A DNA stretch of 64,000 nt from Bacteroidota bacterium (lineage in GTDB: Bacteria > Bacteroidota > Ignavibacteria > Ignavibacteriales > Ignavibacteriaceae): NCBI GenBank assembly GCA_021813585.1, contig JAKAJV010000117.1:1-64000 (forward strand), written 5' to 3'. Of this stretch, positions 8,986-18,127 are shown piece after piece. Each line of letters begins with the position of its first letter. The stretch's first letter is position 1. The position numbers were made by a program, and so were the translations under genes. The notes beneath the pieces were generated by a model that saw only the letters and a program-made list of their open reading frames with translations, did no database searches and had not been told where the DNA came from.

Positions 8986-11900
8986 TTGAAATCTAAACAT
9001 AAAATAAATAGTTCCCTTTTCAGTTCGTTAAATGAGAATATTAAAAATCCTTTTTTAGTATTAGACCATAGCGGTGAAATTTTATCCATCAATAAGGAAG
9101 CCGAAACAATATTCCCTTTTAAGCCGGATACCGCCGGCATTTTCGATTTGTTTGATGAAAAATCCGGCTCCAAGCTGAATGATATTATTGAAGAAGTATT
9201 TGTAAGCAACAAACCGATAATAAAAAGCATACATCTAAAGCTGAAAGACGGCAGCGACTTAAGCACACAGGTAATTATAAATTCCTACAAGGAAGAAGAT
9301 GAGTTCTTCATCTTCTGTACCTTCCGCCCGCATGAGCATAAAATTGATTTGAAAGGAATTACAAACTATAAGGTAATATTCGGCAGCGTAAACGATTTAA
9401 TAAATAATAAAGAAATTCCTAAAATACTGGACGATATAAAATCGCTCTATCCTTTTACCTTCATCGGGAAAGAAAGGATTCTGAAGAAAGTAAATAATCT
9501 GGATGACTTATTCTGGATTAAGGATATTAACGGAATTTACATTCTGGTTAACAATAAATTTGCTTCGGGCCTCGGGCTAAAAGCATCTCAAATTGAAGGT
9601 AAGTCTACCGATTCGTTTGTGCCGTCTTACATAATTGAATTTCGTAACGCGGTTGAGAACTACATTAAAAAGTCTATCAACTGCATTGTAATAGAAGGTG
9701 CGCCGATACTCGGGCTTGCAGCCTCGGATGAATATCAAACTATTGAAATCCCGTTGGTAGATGCGGACAATAACGTAATAGCTATAATAGGCATTGGGCA
9801 AAAAGCAGACAAGCAGGCGCAAAAGACAAAGGAAGAAGACCTGTTTGATTTTTCATTTAATATATTAGTCAATTTTCCCAAGGCAGTTGCCTTTGTAGAC
9901 GGGCAAGGAATTATCAAGCAATCTAGCAGGGAATTTTGTAAATTATTTTCGGATGAATTTTCCGATTTAAGAAATTTTTATTATACTAAAGTCGTTCCTA
10001 TAAAATTATATGAAAAAATCCGGCAGTTTTTGGATTCCCCCGATGAGAAGGAGACATTTGAATTAAGCATTCAGTCGGGCGCAAAGAATAACCAGGACAA
10101 GATTATTACCCTGTCGAAAATATTCGGGAAAGAAAATACTGAAGCAGGGTTTTCGATAATAATTGAAGACAGCCTGTTGGAAGAGAACTTAGAACAATTA
10201 ATTTTAAATAGAGGAAGAATGTTTGAAATTCTTATAGAAAACAATCCCGAGCCTATATTCATCTACGATACCGAGAACCTTAGGTTTATAGAGGTTAACG
10301 AGGCAGCGCTATCCTTGTACGGTTATAGGAAAGATGAATTTTTACAAATGGATCTTACCGACCTTTATACCCCCGAGGATATTCAAACCCTCCTTGATTC
10401 ATCGAATGCCTCTGCCCGCGAAGGGAAATTCTCCGGTCCGTTTAAGCATAAGAAAAAAGACGGCTCTTATGTCTTCGTTGAAATCAGCAAGATCAATTTC
10501 AAGTTTAACGAGAAGGACGCACACTTTAATATTATAAGGGATGTTACCGAAAAGCTTGAGAACGATAAGAAGAACCAGCTGTTTAAATCAGCTTTCGATA
10601 ATACGGGCGAACTTTTATTTATTACCGACAGCACCGGTTTTATTACCTACATCAATATGCCCGTAAAAAACATACTGGGATTTTCGAAAGCCGATCTTGA
10701 AAATACGTTGTTCAGCGCGCTGGTAAAAAGCGAAGACAGGGGTACAATAAATTCATCGGTATTTCAATCTCATTTAAAAGAACCGGTTACTATAGCTACA
10801 GAAATAAAGAAACAGGACGGGGAGTATATTGAGTGCGAACTGACTGCATCTCCTGTTCTTAATTACAAACAGGAAGTAGAAACGTTTTGCATAATAGGGA
10901 AAGTTAAGGTTAAAGAAAGTGTTGAGAAAGAAGAAATAATTAAGGAGGTAATTAAGGAAGTGATTGTTGAAAAGCCTTCTACTGCCACAGGTAAACCTTC
11001 TGAGCCTGTTGATCTGAATTTATTGTCCAGTCTTTTCCATGAACTGTTAACCCCGATAAATGTGATTCTTGGCTTTGTACAGGAACTTACCGAAGGAATT
11101 GAAAACCCGACTTCCGAACAGAAAGAAGCAACGGAAATTATTAACCAGAACCGCGACAGGCTGTTGAACACTATGAATTCTGTCGTAGAATATGCCAACA
11201 TTCAAAAAAATGAAATTGAACTGAAGCCAAGGGAAGTAGGTATAACTGAAATTATAGATAAACTGCACAACGATTTTAGAGAGATAGCAGGCACCGACGA
11301 TTTTGAGTTCGCTTACGGGAAAATATCTTCGTCCCTGCGCTTTGAGACCGATAAGGCAAGATTCCAGAACTTGATGTATCAGCTTGTTAAAATTGTAACG
11401 CGGTTAAACAAAGGAAAGAAAATTTACTTTTCGGCCTACCAGATGAGTGAAGACGAATTTATTATTTCCGTTAAAGATAATTATTCTTCGGTCTCATCTT
11501 ATCTGTTTGAATACTTAAAGAGCATTTTTCAAAATTTGGATGAGGAGGTTTCGGGTGAATTCGGCGTCCCCAAGCTTACACTCCGGCTGGCCAAGTCTTT
11601 AATCAAGCTGCTTAACGGCCGGTTCGAGATATTGGATCAAAGAATAGACAAGGCAGATTACGGCTTTGTATTCCCATTAGCTTTTCATCGTAGAGAAGAA
11701 ATTATAGAAGAAGCAAAGGAGAGCCTCCGGGAAGAAGTCTTAGAGCCTGCTGACGAGGAAACAGACGAGTTGTCTGAAATTCCTCCGGTTGAAGAAAAAA
11801 TTGCCGAAGAACCTCAGCCTGAAGAAGAAAAAGAAATAGAGCTGCCTTTAGAAGAGGAAATTGAGCCTGAAAAGATTATCATTGATTTAAGCAGGGAAAA

Positions 11901-12315
11901 ACATAAAACAGTTGAAAGAACAGTGCGCAAGCTGGATATCAATAAACTAAGCTGCCTGTATATCGAGGATCAGGTAGATTCGCAGATTTTATTCAAAGTT
12001 CAAATGAAAGAACTAAAGGATATAAAATTTGCCGTAAGCTTTGAAGAAGCACTGCCTCTGCTCGATAGCTGCCACTTCGATTTTATAGTAATGGATATAA
12101 ACCTCCAGGGTGAATACAACGGCCTGGATGCGCTAAAAATCATCCATAGGATGCCTGGCTATGAAAAGATGCCGATAATTGCAGTTACAGCTTATGTACT
12201 GCCGGGAGATAAAGAAAAGTTTATTGCTACAGGCTTCCACGATTTTATTTCGAAGCCCATCTTCAAAGAGAAAATGATTGATTCGCTGGAAAAAATATTT
12301 TTAAGTACTATTTAG
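8986..12315 (+). CDS. Multi-PAS hybrid histidine-kinase-like protein with C-terminal receiver
   Basis: 1109 residues from a TTG start; no ATG is available nearby and the ribosome site is weak. There are no transmembrane helices, so it is a cytoplasmic sensor. Five PAS-like domains can be read (about 15-110, 150-270, 285-400, 415-535, 545-665; the fourth, PEPIFIYDTENLRFIEVNEA, is clearest). A HisKA domain follows with FHELLTPINVILG (His685). The ATPase domain (~780-905) lacks the normal N-box and DxGxG motif, so autophosphorylation is doubtful. After an acidic Glu/Pro linker comes a canonical receiver (~980-1105): IEDQ, phospho-acceptor Asp1037 in VMDINL, AVTAY and SKPI. It may receive phosphate from another kinase. 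Nearby exopolysaccharide genes are possible targets. Confidence 0.8.
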   Translation: MKSKHKINSSLFSSLNENIKNPFLVLDHSGEILSINKEAETIFPFKPDTAGIFDLFDEKSGSKLNDIIEEVFVSNKPIIKSIHLKLKDGSDLSTQVIINSYKEEDEFFIFCTFRPHEHKIDLKGITNYKVIFGSVNDLINNKEIPKILDDIKSLYPFTFIGKERILKKVNNLDDLFWIKDINGIYILVNNKFASGLGLKASQIEGKSTDSFVPSYIIEFRNAVENYIKKSINCIVIEGAPILGLAASDEYQTIEIPLVDADNNVIAIIGIGQKADKQAQKTKEEDLFDFSFNILVNFPKAVAFVDGQGIIKQSSREFCKLFSDEFSDLRNFYYTKVVPIKLYEKIRQFLDSPDEKETFELSIQSGAKNNQDKIITLSKIFGKENTEAGFSIIIEDSLLEENLEQLILNRGRMFEILIENNPEPIFIYDTENLRFIEVNEAALSLYGYRKDEFLQMDLTDLYTPEDIQTLLDSSNASAREGKFSGPFKHKKKDGSYVFVEISKINFKFNEKDAHFNIIRDVTEKLENDKKNQLFKSAFDNTGELLFITDSTGFITYINMPVKNILGFSKADLENTLFSALVKSEDRGTINSSVFQSHLKEPVTIATEIKKQDGEYIECELTASPVLNYKQEVETFCIIGKVKVKESVEKEEIIKEVIKEVIVEKPSTATGKPSEPVDLNLLSSLFHELLTPINVILGFVQELTEGIENPTSEQKEATEIINQNRDRLLNTMNSVVEYANIQKNEIELKPREVGITEIIDKLHNDFREIAGTDDFEFAYGKISSSLRFETDKARFQNLMYQLVKIVTRLNKGKKIYFSAYQMSEDEFIISVKDNYSSVSSYLFEYLKSIFQNLDEEVSGEFGVPKLTLRLAKSLIKLLNGRFEILDQRIDKADYGFVFPLAFHRREEIIEEAKESLREEVLEPADEETDELSEIPPVEEKIAEEPQPEEEKEIELPLEEEIEPEKIIIDLSREKHKTVERTVRKLDINKLSCLYIEDQVDSQILFKVQMKELKDIKFAVSFEEALPLLDSCHFDFIVMDINLQGEYNGLDALKIIHRMPGYEKMPIIAVTAYVLPGDKEKFIATGFHDFISKPIFKEKMIDSLEKIFLSTI

Positions 12316-12615
12316 CACTTCCAGCTATTTCAAGCTTTGAAGCTTCATTAAAAATTGACCTCTCCGGTTTTAATCAAGAAGTTTGAGATGTTATAAAAAA
12401 CGGGTGGCTCCTTCGAAGAAATACATAATAAACTTCAAGAATATCTTACCGTAATAAAAAAGGTTGAAGCTATATTAATTAAAGAAGAATGAAAATATTC
12501 CATTACACCATTACTTCACATTCCTTAACGGAATTTCCGTAATTATAAATAGCCCAAATAATTTTTTATAACCCTGTAACTTTTATTCTGCTCACCTGTC
12601 TATTTAGATAAACGA
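12316..12615. other. Intergenic region with a possible decayed coding fragment
   Basis: 300 bases without an intact gene. On the + strand, two short in-frame stretches read like protein: one ending just before a TGA near 12386 (FEASLKIDLSGFNQEV) and one from about 12406 to 12492 (FEEIHNKLQEYLTVIKKVEA, then a TGA). Together they could be a frameshifted remnant of a small gene, but no family is recognised. The rest is AT-rich and probably holds the promoter of the sigma-factor gene. Confidence 0.3.
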
Positions 12616-13119
12616 ATGAATAAAATTATTCTGCAAAATAAAAAAGAAAATATTTCGCTCTCCGGACTTTACGAAAAGTATTCGGAAGATATTTTCAAGT
12701 ACTCATTCAGTATATTGAAGGATATGGAAGAGGCGAAGGATGCAGTGCAGGAAGTTTTTGTAAGGTATGCCAAAAGCGAGGATTCATTTAGAAATGATTG
12801 CAGCTATAAGTCGTGGCTTTTAATTATTACTCGCAATTACTGCTTTAACAGAATAAAAAATAAAAATTATAACAGCGAAGATATTGACGGTGATGATTTT
12901 AACGAAAGCTATAGCCCTGACTATGATATGCAGATTTCATTAAAAGAAGCACTTATGAAATTGCCGGAAGAATATAACGAGCTAATTTATTTGAAAGAGT
13001 ATGAAGGTTTCTCTTACAAAGAGATTGCAGAGATTACTAAGCTGAGTCCGGAAAATGTTAAGATAAAATTGTTCCGTGCACGGCAGGAACTTAGAAAAAT
13101 TTTGAAAGGTGATAATTAA
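12616..13119 (+). CDS. ECF-type RNA polymerase sigma factor (sigma-70 family)
   Basis: 167 residues with the two-domain layout of extracytoplasmic-function sigma factors. Region 2 (about 15-80: LYEKYSEDIFKYSFSILKD, AVQEVFVRY) would contact core RNA polymerase and the -10 element. Region 4 (about 105-160: LPEEYNELIYLKEYEGFSYK with a helix-turn-helix) would contact the -35. The short acidic linker between them (NSEDIDGDDFNESY) is normal for the class. The stop codon is directly followed by the anti-sigma gene. Target genes are unknown; the secreted proteins immediately downstream are candidates because they lie in the same orientation. Confidence 0.9.
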   Translation: MNKIILQNKKENISLSGLYEKYSEDIFKYSFSILKDMEEAKDAVQEVFVRYAKSEDSFRNDCSYKSWLLIITRNYCFNRIKNKNYNSEDIDGDDFNESYSPDYDMQISLKEALMKLPEEYNELIYLKEYEGFSYKEIAEITKLSPENVKIKLFRARQELRKILKGDN

Positions 13120-13120
13120 G

Positions 13121-13765
13121 ATGAAGCATTATGAATTGGAGATAAGTCAGTTTGCGGATAACGAATTGCCTGCCGGCGAGCAGAAGGAGCTTTTTGCTCA
13201 TCTGATTGATTGCGAAGAATGCAGAGGCACGCTGTCGGATTTTATGGGAATGAAAAAAGAAGCAAGGGCATTTTATGAAAATATAGATGTTGAATTAAAC
13301 CCGGCAATTGCTCTGCCTGCTAATGCTGAGCGGGGAAAAGAAAAGAAGGTTTACAAGCCGCTCTTTTATTTTGCCGCCGCCGCATCAATCGTACTGGGAT
13401 TATTGTTTCTGTTAAAGCAATCAGATATAAATCGGCTTGAATCAAGATACGACTCGCTTAAGGCAAAATATAATGAAGTGGTTTTTGCAGGAGAGAACCT
13501 CCCGCAAAAAGAATATATACATGAAGCTGCAAAAAAGGAAAACTCATTGAATGTAAAAAAGGGAATGCATGAGAGCAAGCCCACAGCTTTAAAAAATTAT
13601 CATAGTGTTAAGCAGAATAAAAAGAATACCGGGAAAGTTTCTGCTGTTAACTTAGCAGTGGTTCAAAAAAATGAAAGCCAGTATCAATTGCAAAAGTCCC
13701 GGCAAATACAGGTAGTTCAGGTAACAAAGAACGATTTTCTTACACCTCAAATTATAGGCAATTAA
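13121..13765 (+). CDS. Anti-sigma factor with zinc-finger (zf-HC2) domain
   Basis: The ATG at 13121, one base after the sigma factor stop, gives the usual short zf-HC2 N-terminus (MKHYELEISQFADNELP); the track's GTG at 13109 would add four residues and overlap the sigma gene. His27, Cys31 and Cys34 (HLIDCEEC) form the anti-sigma zinc-finger motif. A transmembrane helix spans about residues 81-98, followed by a short coiled coil (INRLESRYDSLKAKYNEV) and a Lys/Gln-rich periplasmic tail. It should hold the ECF sigma factor at the inner membrane until a signal releases it. The gene arrangement is the standard sigma/anti-sigma pair. Confidence 0.85.
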   Translation: MKHYELEISQFADNELPAGEQKELFAHLIDCEECRGTLSDFMGMKKEARAFYENIDVELNPAIALPANAERGKEKKVYKPLFYFAAAASIVLGLLFLLKQSDINRLESRYDSLKAKYNEVVFAGENLPQKEYIHEAAKKENSLNVKKGMHESKPTALKNYHSVKQNKKNTGKVSAVNLAVVQKNESQYQLQKSRQIQVVQVTKNDFLTPQIIGN

Positions 13766-13806
13766 GTGAAGGTATTATCGAAGCAAAATATGCGCCCGCT
13801 GAAAAG

Positions 13807-13982
13807 TTGGAGTACCCGCCTGCCGGACGGGCAGGATGGAGTGATGGAATGTTGGAGTAATGGAGTGATGGAATGTTGGAGTAATGGAGTATTGGAGTAT
13901 TGGAATACCAGCCTGCAGGATGGGCATGATGAAGAAATTGAGTCGACATGTTACTCCATTACTCCACTACTCCATTACTCCT
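13807..13982. repeat. Hyphenated palindromic repeat built from GGAGTAATGGAGT-type units
   Basis: The left side carries several head-to-tail copies of a short GGAGTAATGGAGT/GGAATGTTGGAGT unit. The right side (13951-13982) carries the reverse complement (ACTCCATTACTCC, repeated), so the region can fold into a long imperfect hairpin. A smaller GC-rich stem, CCTGCC-GGACG-GGCAGG, lies at its left edge (about 13819-13836). The element fills the gap before the next gene and stays open in its reading frame, which makes the track's ORF look longer than the real gene. A relative lies at 21187-21267. Confidence 0.75.
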
Positions 13983-13987
13983 TAAAA

Positions 13988-15250
13988 TTGCTTTTACGCA
14001 AAGTAAACTATTTCGTTTTTATTATCTTAATTTCTTGCAGTGCAGCGTACGCGCAATTTGATAATTACAGTCTGGATTTTAAAGCAGTTATAAAGTCAAA
14101 CGACGGAGTGCAGAAGCTTATTCTGTTTAACCGCGAAAATACTGATGATGTAATTGAAGGATACTTCCTTATAACACGAGGCAATCACAACATAGAAGGA
14201 CAAATTCAAAAAGGCGGATTTAATTTTCTAGACCCCAAAGTATTTGAATTAGGATTGGCAAGCCTTAAGCGTACCTGGGTTAAAAATAATTTTCCAATAA
14301 AAGATATTGAAACGATGACGAACGGCGTTGACGTTGAGAAAGCATATTCGTTTGAAATAACACCGGAAGTGTTGAATATCCAAAGCGACACTTTAAGCTT
14401 TTATATAAGGGGAGTCTTTTACAATCTTATAAAACAGAACGACAAGCACAGCGAATTCAATTTGAACTACGACGTAAATCTTAGCTATAAACTTTTTAAG
14501 ATTCCATTTAATCAATCTGTTCCGATGGATTTTGTTAATGAACAGTTACAAGATTACAACTGTTCTATTACGTTTACAAAGATTAAAAAGTCTGAAGAAT
14601 TTTTATCAATCAGCAGCAACCAGCCTTTGTTTAACGGGATTAAGCAGTCGGCATCGGAATCTTCCTTGCCGCCAAATGTCCGGTTTAAAATAAGTGCGGA
14701 GTATTTGAGGACAAGTGCAGACAAGAAACTCTATAGCATCGGTTTTTCACCTACAGATTATTTATTAAGAGTTCAGCAGCATCCGCTTATACCAATTGAT
14801 GCATTGGTAGATAAGCAATTTAATAACATAGCCAGTCTTCCAGTTGATGCTTACCATGCCGAACTGACTTTCCCTTTTAAGCTTTACAATAAAGAAAAGG
14901 CTGAGCTTTATAAAAATTATAAAACCGAAAAAGAAATATTCAGATCGAAGTATAATATTGTGGTAGTACCGATTGCTTTAAATGCAGACACACTTACCGC
15001 GGATGTATTTTTAACCTATTCCAAGATATCTTTGAATGATAACATCCCTAGATGGACACCGGTAAAGAAGCGTTTAAAATTAATCCAGGGTTCCCATATT
15101 GCAATTGAACTCCCAAAAGAAAATTGGAGTGCAAACTTTACCCGGGAAGGCGAAAAGTACGCAATATACGGTTACTCTGATTTCGAGAGCTACGTTAATG
15201 AATATTTATTTATTTCATTCAATTCACTTCAACAAATAAATAGGGAATAA
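13988..15250 (+). CDS. Secreted protein of unknown function, downstream of the sigma/anti-sigma pair
   Basis: The ORF track starts at 13766 (GTG), but the first ~70 codons are translated palindromic repeat (VMECWSNGVMECWSNG). The TTG at 13988 starts immediately before a clean signal peptide (MLLRKVNYFVFIILISCSAAYAQ) and is the better start. The mature ~400 residues have no recognised domain; predicted strands dominate. It lacks a T9SS sorting domain, so it is probably periplasmic or outer-membrane associated. It is followed after 2 bp by the first of two small secreted paralogues, so the three are probably one transcription unit. The original start region may have been altered by the repeat. 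Confidence 0.6.
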   Translation: MLLRKVNYFVFIILISCSAAYAQFDNYSLDFKAVIKSNDGVQKLILFNRENTDDVIEGYFLITRGNHNIEGQIQKGGFNFLDPKVFELGLASLKRTWVKNNFPIKDIETMTNGVDVEKAYSFEITPEVLNIQSDTLSFYIRGVFYNLIKQNDKHSEFNLNYDVNLSYKLFKIPFNQSVPMDFVNEQLQDYNCSITFTKIKKSEEFLSISSNQPLFNGIKQSASESSLPPNVRFKISAEYLRTSADKKLYSIGFSPTDYLLRVQQHPLIPIDALVDKQFNNIASLPVDAYHAELTFPFKLYNKEKAELYKNYKTEKEIFRSKYNIVVVPIALNADTLTADVFLTYSKISLNDNIPRWTPVKKRLKLIQGSHIAIELPKENWSANFTREGEKYAIYGYSDFESYVNEYLFISFNSLQQINRE

Positions 15251-15252
15251 AA

Positions 15253-15798
15253 ATGAAAAAGTTATTAGTAATAATTCTCCTTGCTGCAGCAGTTATTTAT
15301 GCGCAGGAAAATAGTAAGGGAAATGTCAGCCTGATTTTTAACGGCGAAAAAATAGATTTGCCTATAAACTCAGTGTCCGTTACAAAAGGGAATCACATTA
15401 TAGTTCGTATAACTGCTGACTACCAGGATAGTACAAAAAAGCAGGATGTCCAAATTGATATAGGATTAAAAGAACTTTCCCAAAATAATCCGGAACTTTT
15501 AGAAGGAACAAGCTTTAACATTTCTACGCAAAATAGCATTGAATCTACCGGGAAAGATTTATCTATTAACTTCGGAGAATCGAGCAAAGAAGCAGCTTAT
15601 TATAAAAGCTACAAAAAGGGTGAGCAAATAATCTGGGAGGTTAACTCGGTTTCTATGAGAGTGAATGTAACCCAAATTGATTTTACAAACGGCAATTTAA
15701 TATTGAACGGTGAATTCAGCGGCACTTTCAGGTCTACATTAGCAAAAGATAAAGAAATTTCCGAAATAAAAAACGGCAAGTTTAAAATCATAATTTGA
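15253..15798 (+). CDS. Small secreted protein, paralogue 1 of a tandem pair
   Basis: 181 residues with a Sec signal peptide (about 1-17, ending IYAQ). The mature protein shares a clear pattern with the next gene: SLIFNGEKIDLPINSVSV here against SFTFNGEKIDLPVTSVLI, and GEFSGTFRSTLAKDKE against GSFSGTFSSTLAPKEQ near the C-terminus. The alternating hydrophobic pattern suggests an all-beta sandwich. No catalytic motif or known family is recognised. It starts 2 bp after the preceding gene and ends 24 bp before its paralogue, which indicates cotranscription and origin by tandem duplication. Confidence 0.75.
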   Translation: MKKLLVIILLAAAVIYAQENSKGNVSLIFNGEKIDLPINSVSVTKGNHIIVRITADYQDSTKKQDVQIDIGLKELSQNNPELLEGTSFNISTQNSIESTGKDLSINFGESSKEAAYYKSYKKGEQIIWEVNSVSMRVNVTQIDFTNGNLILNGEFSGTFRSTLAKDKEISEIKNGKFKIII

Positions 15799-15822
15799 TA
15801 TAAAAACAGATAGGCTATTAAA

Positions 15823-16386
15823 ATGAAAAAGACTTTGGTAATTTTTTTTCTTGCTGTATCTATTCTTTATGCACAGAGTGATAAAGGAAAGATAAGCTTT
15901 ACATTTAACGGTGAAAAAATAGATTTGCCGGTTACAAGCGTTCTAATTCAATATGAAAATAATATATTGGTAAGTGCACGGGGGGAGTATAACGACAGTA
16001 CCGTTCAGCAAATAATTGCTATTGAAATGGGATTTAAAAAATTATCCCCCGAAAAAAGCGCACGGTCTTTCCCTATAAAGATAGATATCAATCTGAGAAA
16101 CAATGTAAATAAAACAAGAAAATCTTTATCCGTGCAATACGATGAAAACGGACTTAGCAGCGGAGATAAAAAATTTGAAGCGGCGCATTACAGTGTCTTT
16201 AATAACGGAGAGAGAATTAGCTGGGATATAAATACTCTTCACATGACCTTTGATGTATTGAGCGTAGTTTATACCGGAAGAGAATTAAAAATAACAGGCA
16301 GCTTCAGCGGCACATTCAGCTCTACCCTGGCGCCTAAGGAACAATTTGCGGAAATAAAAGACGGCAAGTTTGAAATAATAATTTAA
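15823..16386 (+). CDS. Small secreted protein, paralogue 2 of a tandem pair
   Basis: 187 residues, signal peptide about 1-17 (ending LYAQ). The same mature fold pattern as the upstream neighbour is kept over the full length, including FNGEKIDLP near the N-terminus and a final EIKDGKFEIII that matches EIKNGKFKIII. The function is unknown. The neighbouring - strand symporter gene ends 16 bp away, so the two units converge here. Confidence 0.75.
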   Translation: MKKTLVIFFLAVSILYAQSDKGKISFTFNGEKIDLPVTSVLIQYENNILVSARGEYNDSTVQQIIAIEMGFKKLSPEKSARSFPIKIDINLRNNVNKTRKSLSVQYDENGLSSGDKKFEAAHYSVFNNGERISWDINTLHMTFDVLSVVYTGRELKITGSFSGTFSSTLAPKEQFAEIKDGKFEIII

Positions 16387-16402
16387 TCTATCTCTGTAAT
16401 TT

Positions 16403-18103
16403 TTATCCTAAGTTAGCCACGATCAACCCGAGCGCAAAAATTGCGATAACAAACAAGGATGCCCAGGCAAATCCCACTACGTCCTGTCTGTATCTTTTAA
16501 AAGTAAACTTTCTATGGAGCGACAGCATATCCACAAGAAGCAGGCTGTGCCCGTTCTCTTCAAGGGATTCACTGCTGTCGGTTGATGCCGGAACAGACTC
16601 ACCTTTAAAGACAATATCAATTCCTTTTTCGGCAAGCTTGTATTCTTCTCCCACCGGCGTATGAAGCAGAGCGTAAAACCGATTTAAGTTTTCTTCCGGC
16701 TCGCTCTTTGTCAACAGACTAACGACAATCATTGTTATAAAACCCACCGGCAGATAAAGAGCAATTTGGTAAGCTGTAGTCCAGCCGAAGCCGAATGAAA
16801 AATAATTACCGGAAATTAATGTACTTGCGGCTGTAGCTATCAGCGTTGCCCAAAGTCCGTAGCGGTTAGCCCTCCTCCACATAAGCGCAGCCCAAAAGCC
16901 GATCCCGAAGAATGCGGTAAAATGCCAGACGATTACCAGACCGTCTATTACACTCGGAATTATTAAAGCTATTGCTACTCCGCCGGAAATTAATATTATC
17001 GATGACAGCCGGGCGATCTTAAGCTCCTGCTTAACGCCGGAATTTTTATCAAAATATTTTCTGTAAAAATTTCTGGTAATTATTGCCGAGCCGCCAACCA
17101 TGTAATTATGAAGCACTGCAAATATAGCAGCTATCATTGCAGCTACCATTAATCCGAGCAGCCCTTGAGGCAGCAAATTCGCAGCCATTATTCCGAATAC
17201 GTCTTCTCTGTTACTGCTGGTTAATCCCGGGTAAAGCGCCGCCGCTAGCACACCCACAAAAGCCCATCCTAATGTTGCAATCCTCTTTGTGAATGTTCCG
17301 TAAGTCCAGCCCGTCCTGCAGCTCTTTTCCGATTTGCCAGCGCCGCCCAGCGCCATGTGGTGCGGCTGAACTACGATCCCTACCAGACCGTTCAGCACAA
17401 CCATGAATATGAAAAACAGCGTTGCTTCCTTAGGTGCTACAAAGCTGAACATGTACGACGGCAAATGCGCCTTGATTGCTGCTAATCCTCCTCCGGCGTG
17501 CAATGCAAAAGGAATAAGCAGGAAGGAAAGTATCAGTATAAAAAATCCCTGCACCAAATTTACGATAAGAGCAGAAGCCAGACCGCCTATTACACTGTAA
17601 GCTAGAAAAAATATCATCACGCAAATTATTATCGTTGCAGATGAAACTGCGCCGTGCGTTACCGCTTCAATTGCGGTTCCGGTCCCCTTTAAAATTAAAC
17701 CCGTATCCATGATAAAATATAAAAGAGCCATTAACGAATACGCAACTCCGTGCTTGGAGCCGTAACGCTCTTCAAAAAAATCTCCGGTGGTAACATAGCG
17801 GACTCTCCTGTAAACAGGTCCTAAAAGCCAGAAGAAGGGCGTTATAAATAAGTACATCCATTGGTACCATATTCCGCCGAGACCTATTTCATAAGAAGCG
17901 CCGGCAACTCCGATTGCCTGATCGGTATGCGTAGCTCCGCCGAAGCCGTTTGCTACCATCATTATCCGGCTGCCTTTTCTGCCGCCCATAAAATAATCGC
18001 CGGAGGTTTTTACTTTGTTTTTTGAGCGCCAGCCCAAATAAAAAATTACAGCCAAGTAAACGGCTATTACACTAAAATCTATCTCTGAAAATCCTAAAAT
18101 CAT
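16403..18103 (-). CDS. Sodium:solute symporter (SSS family), probably for glucuronides or uronates
   Basis: 566 residues with about 13-14 hydrophobic helices. The N-terminal segment (VIAVYLAVIFYLGWRSKNKV, then DYFMGGRKGS) and the TTGDFFEERYG motif are typical of SSS-family Na+/solute symporters. A soluble loop lies before the last helices (about 475-530). The start ATG follows a GAGAG ribosome site. It is the last gene of a three-gene operon, 24 bp after the beta-glucuronidase, so a glucuronide or sugar-acid substrate is inferred from context; the family also carries sugars, amino acids and myo-inositol. Confidence 0.85.
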   Translation of the reverse strand: MILGFSEIDFSVIAVYLAVIFYLGWRSKNKVKTSGDYFMGGRKGSRIMMVANGFGGATHTDQAIGVAGASYEIGLGGIWYQWMYLFITPFFWLLGPVYRRVRYVTTGDFFEERYGSKHGVAYSLMALLYFIMDTGLILKGTGTAIEAVTHGAVSSATIIICVMIFFLAYSVIGGLASALIVNLVQGFFILILSFLLIPFALHAGGGLAAIKAHLPSYMFSFVAPKEATLFFIFMVVLNGLVGIVVQPHHMALGGAGKSEKSCRTGWTYGTFTKRIATLGWAFVGVLAAALYPGLTSSNREDVFGIMAANLLPQGLLGLMVAAMIAAIFAVLHNYMVGGSAIITRNFYRKYFDKNSGVKQELKIARLSSIILISGGVAIALIIPSVIDGLVIVWHFTAFFGIGFWAALMWRRANRYGLWATLIATAASTLISGNYFSFGFGWTTAYQIALYLPVGFITMIVVSLLTKSEPEENLNRFYALLHTPVGEEYKLAEKGIDIVFKGESVPASTDSSESLEENGHSLLLVDMLSLHRKFTFKRYRQDVVGFAWASLFVIAIFALGLIVANLG

Positions 18104-18127
18104 ATTTGCTCTCGTTAGGTATTTGAA

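Noticed and set aside
13752-13949. Antisense ORF of 65 aa with HYSNIPSLHYSN repeats
   Set aside because: Produced by translating the palindromic DNA repeat; low complexity and no gene signals.
13830-13982. CRISPR-like array
   Set aside because: The short units are directly adjacent and imperfect with no unique spacers of constant length, the right side is inverted, and no cas gene is in the window.
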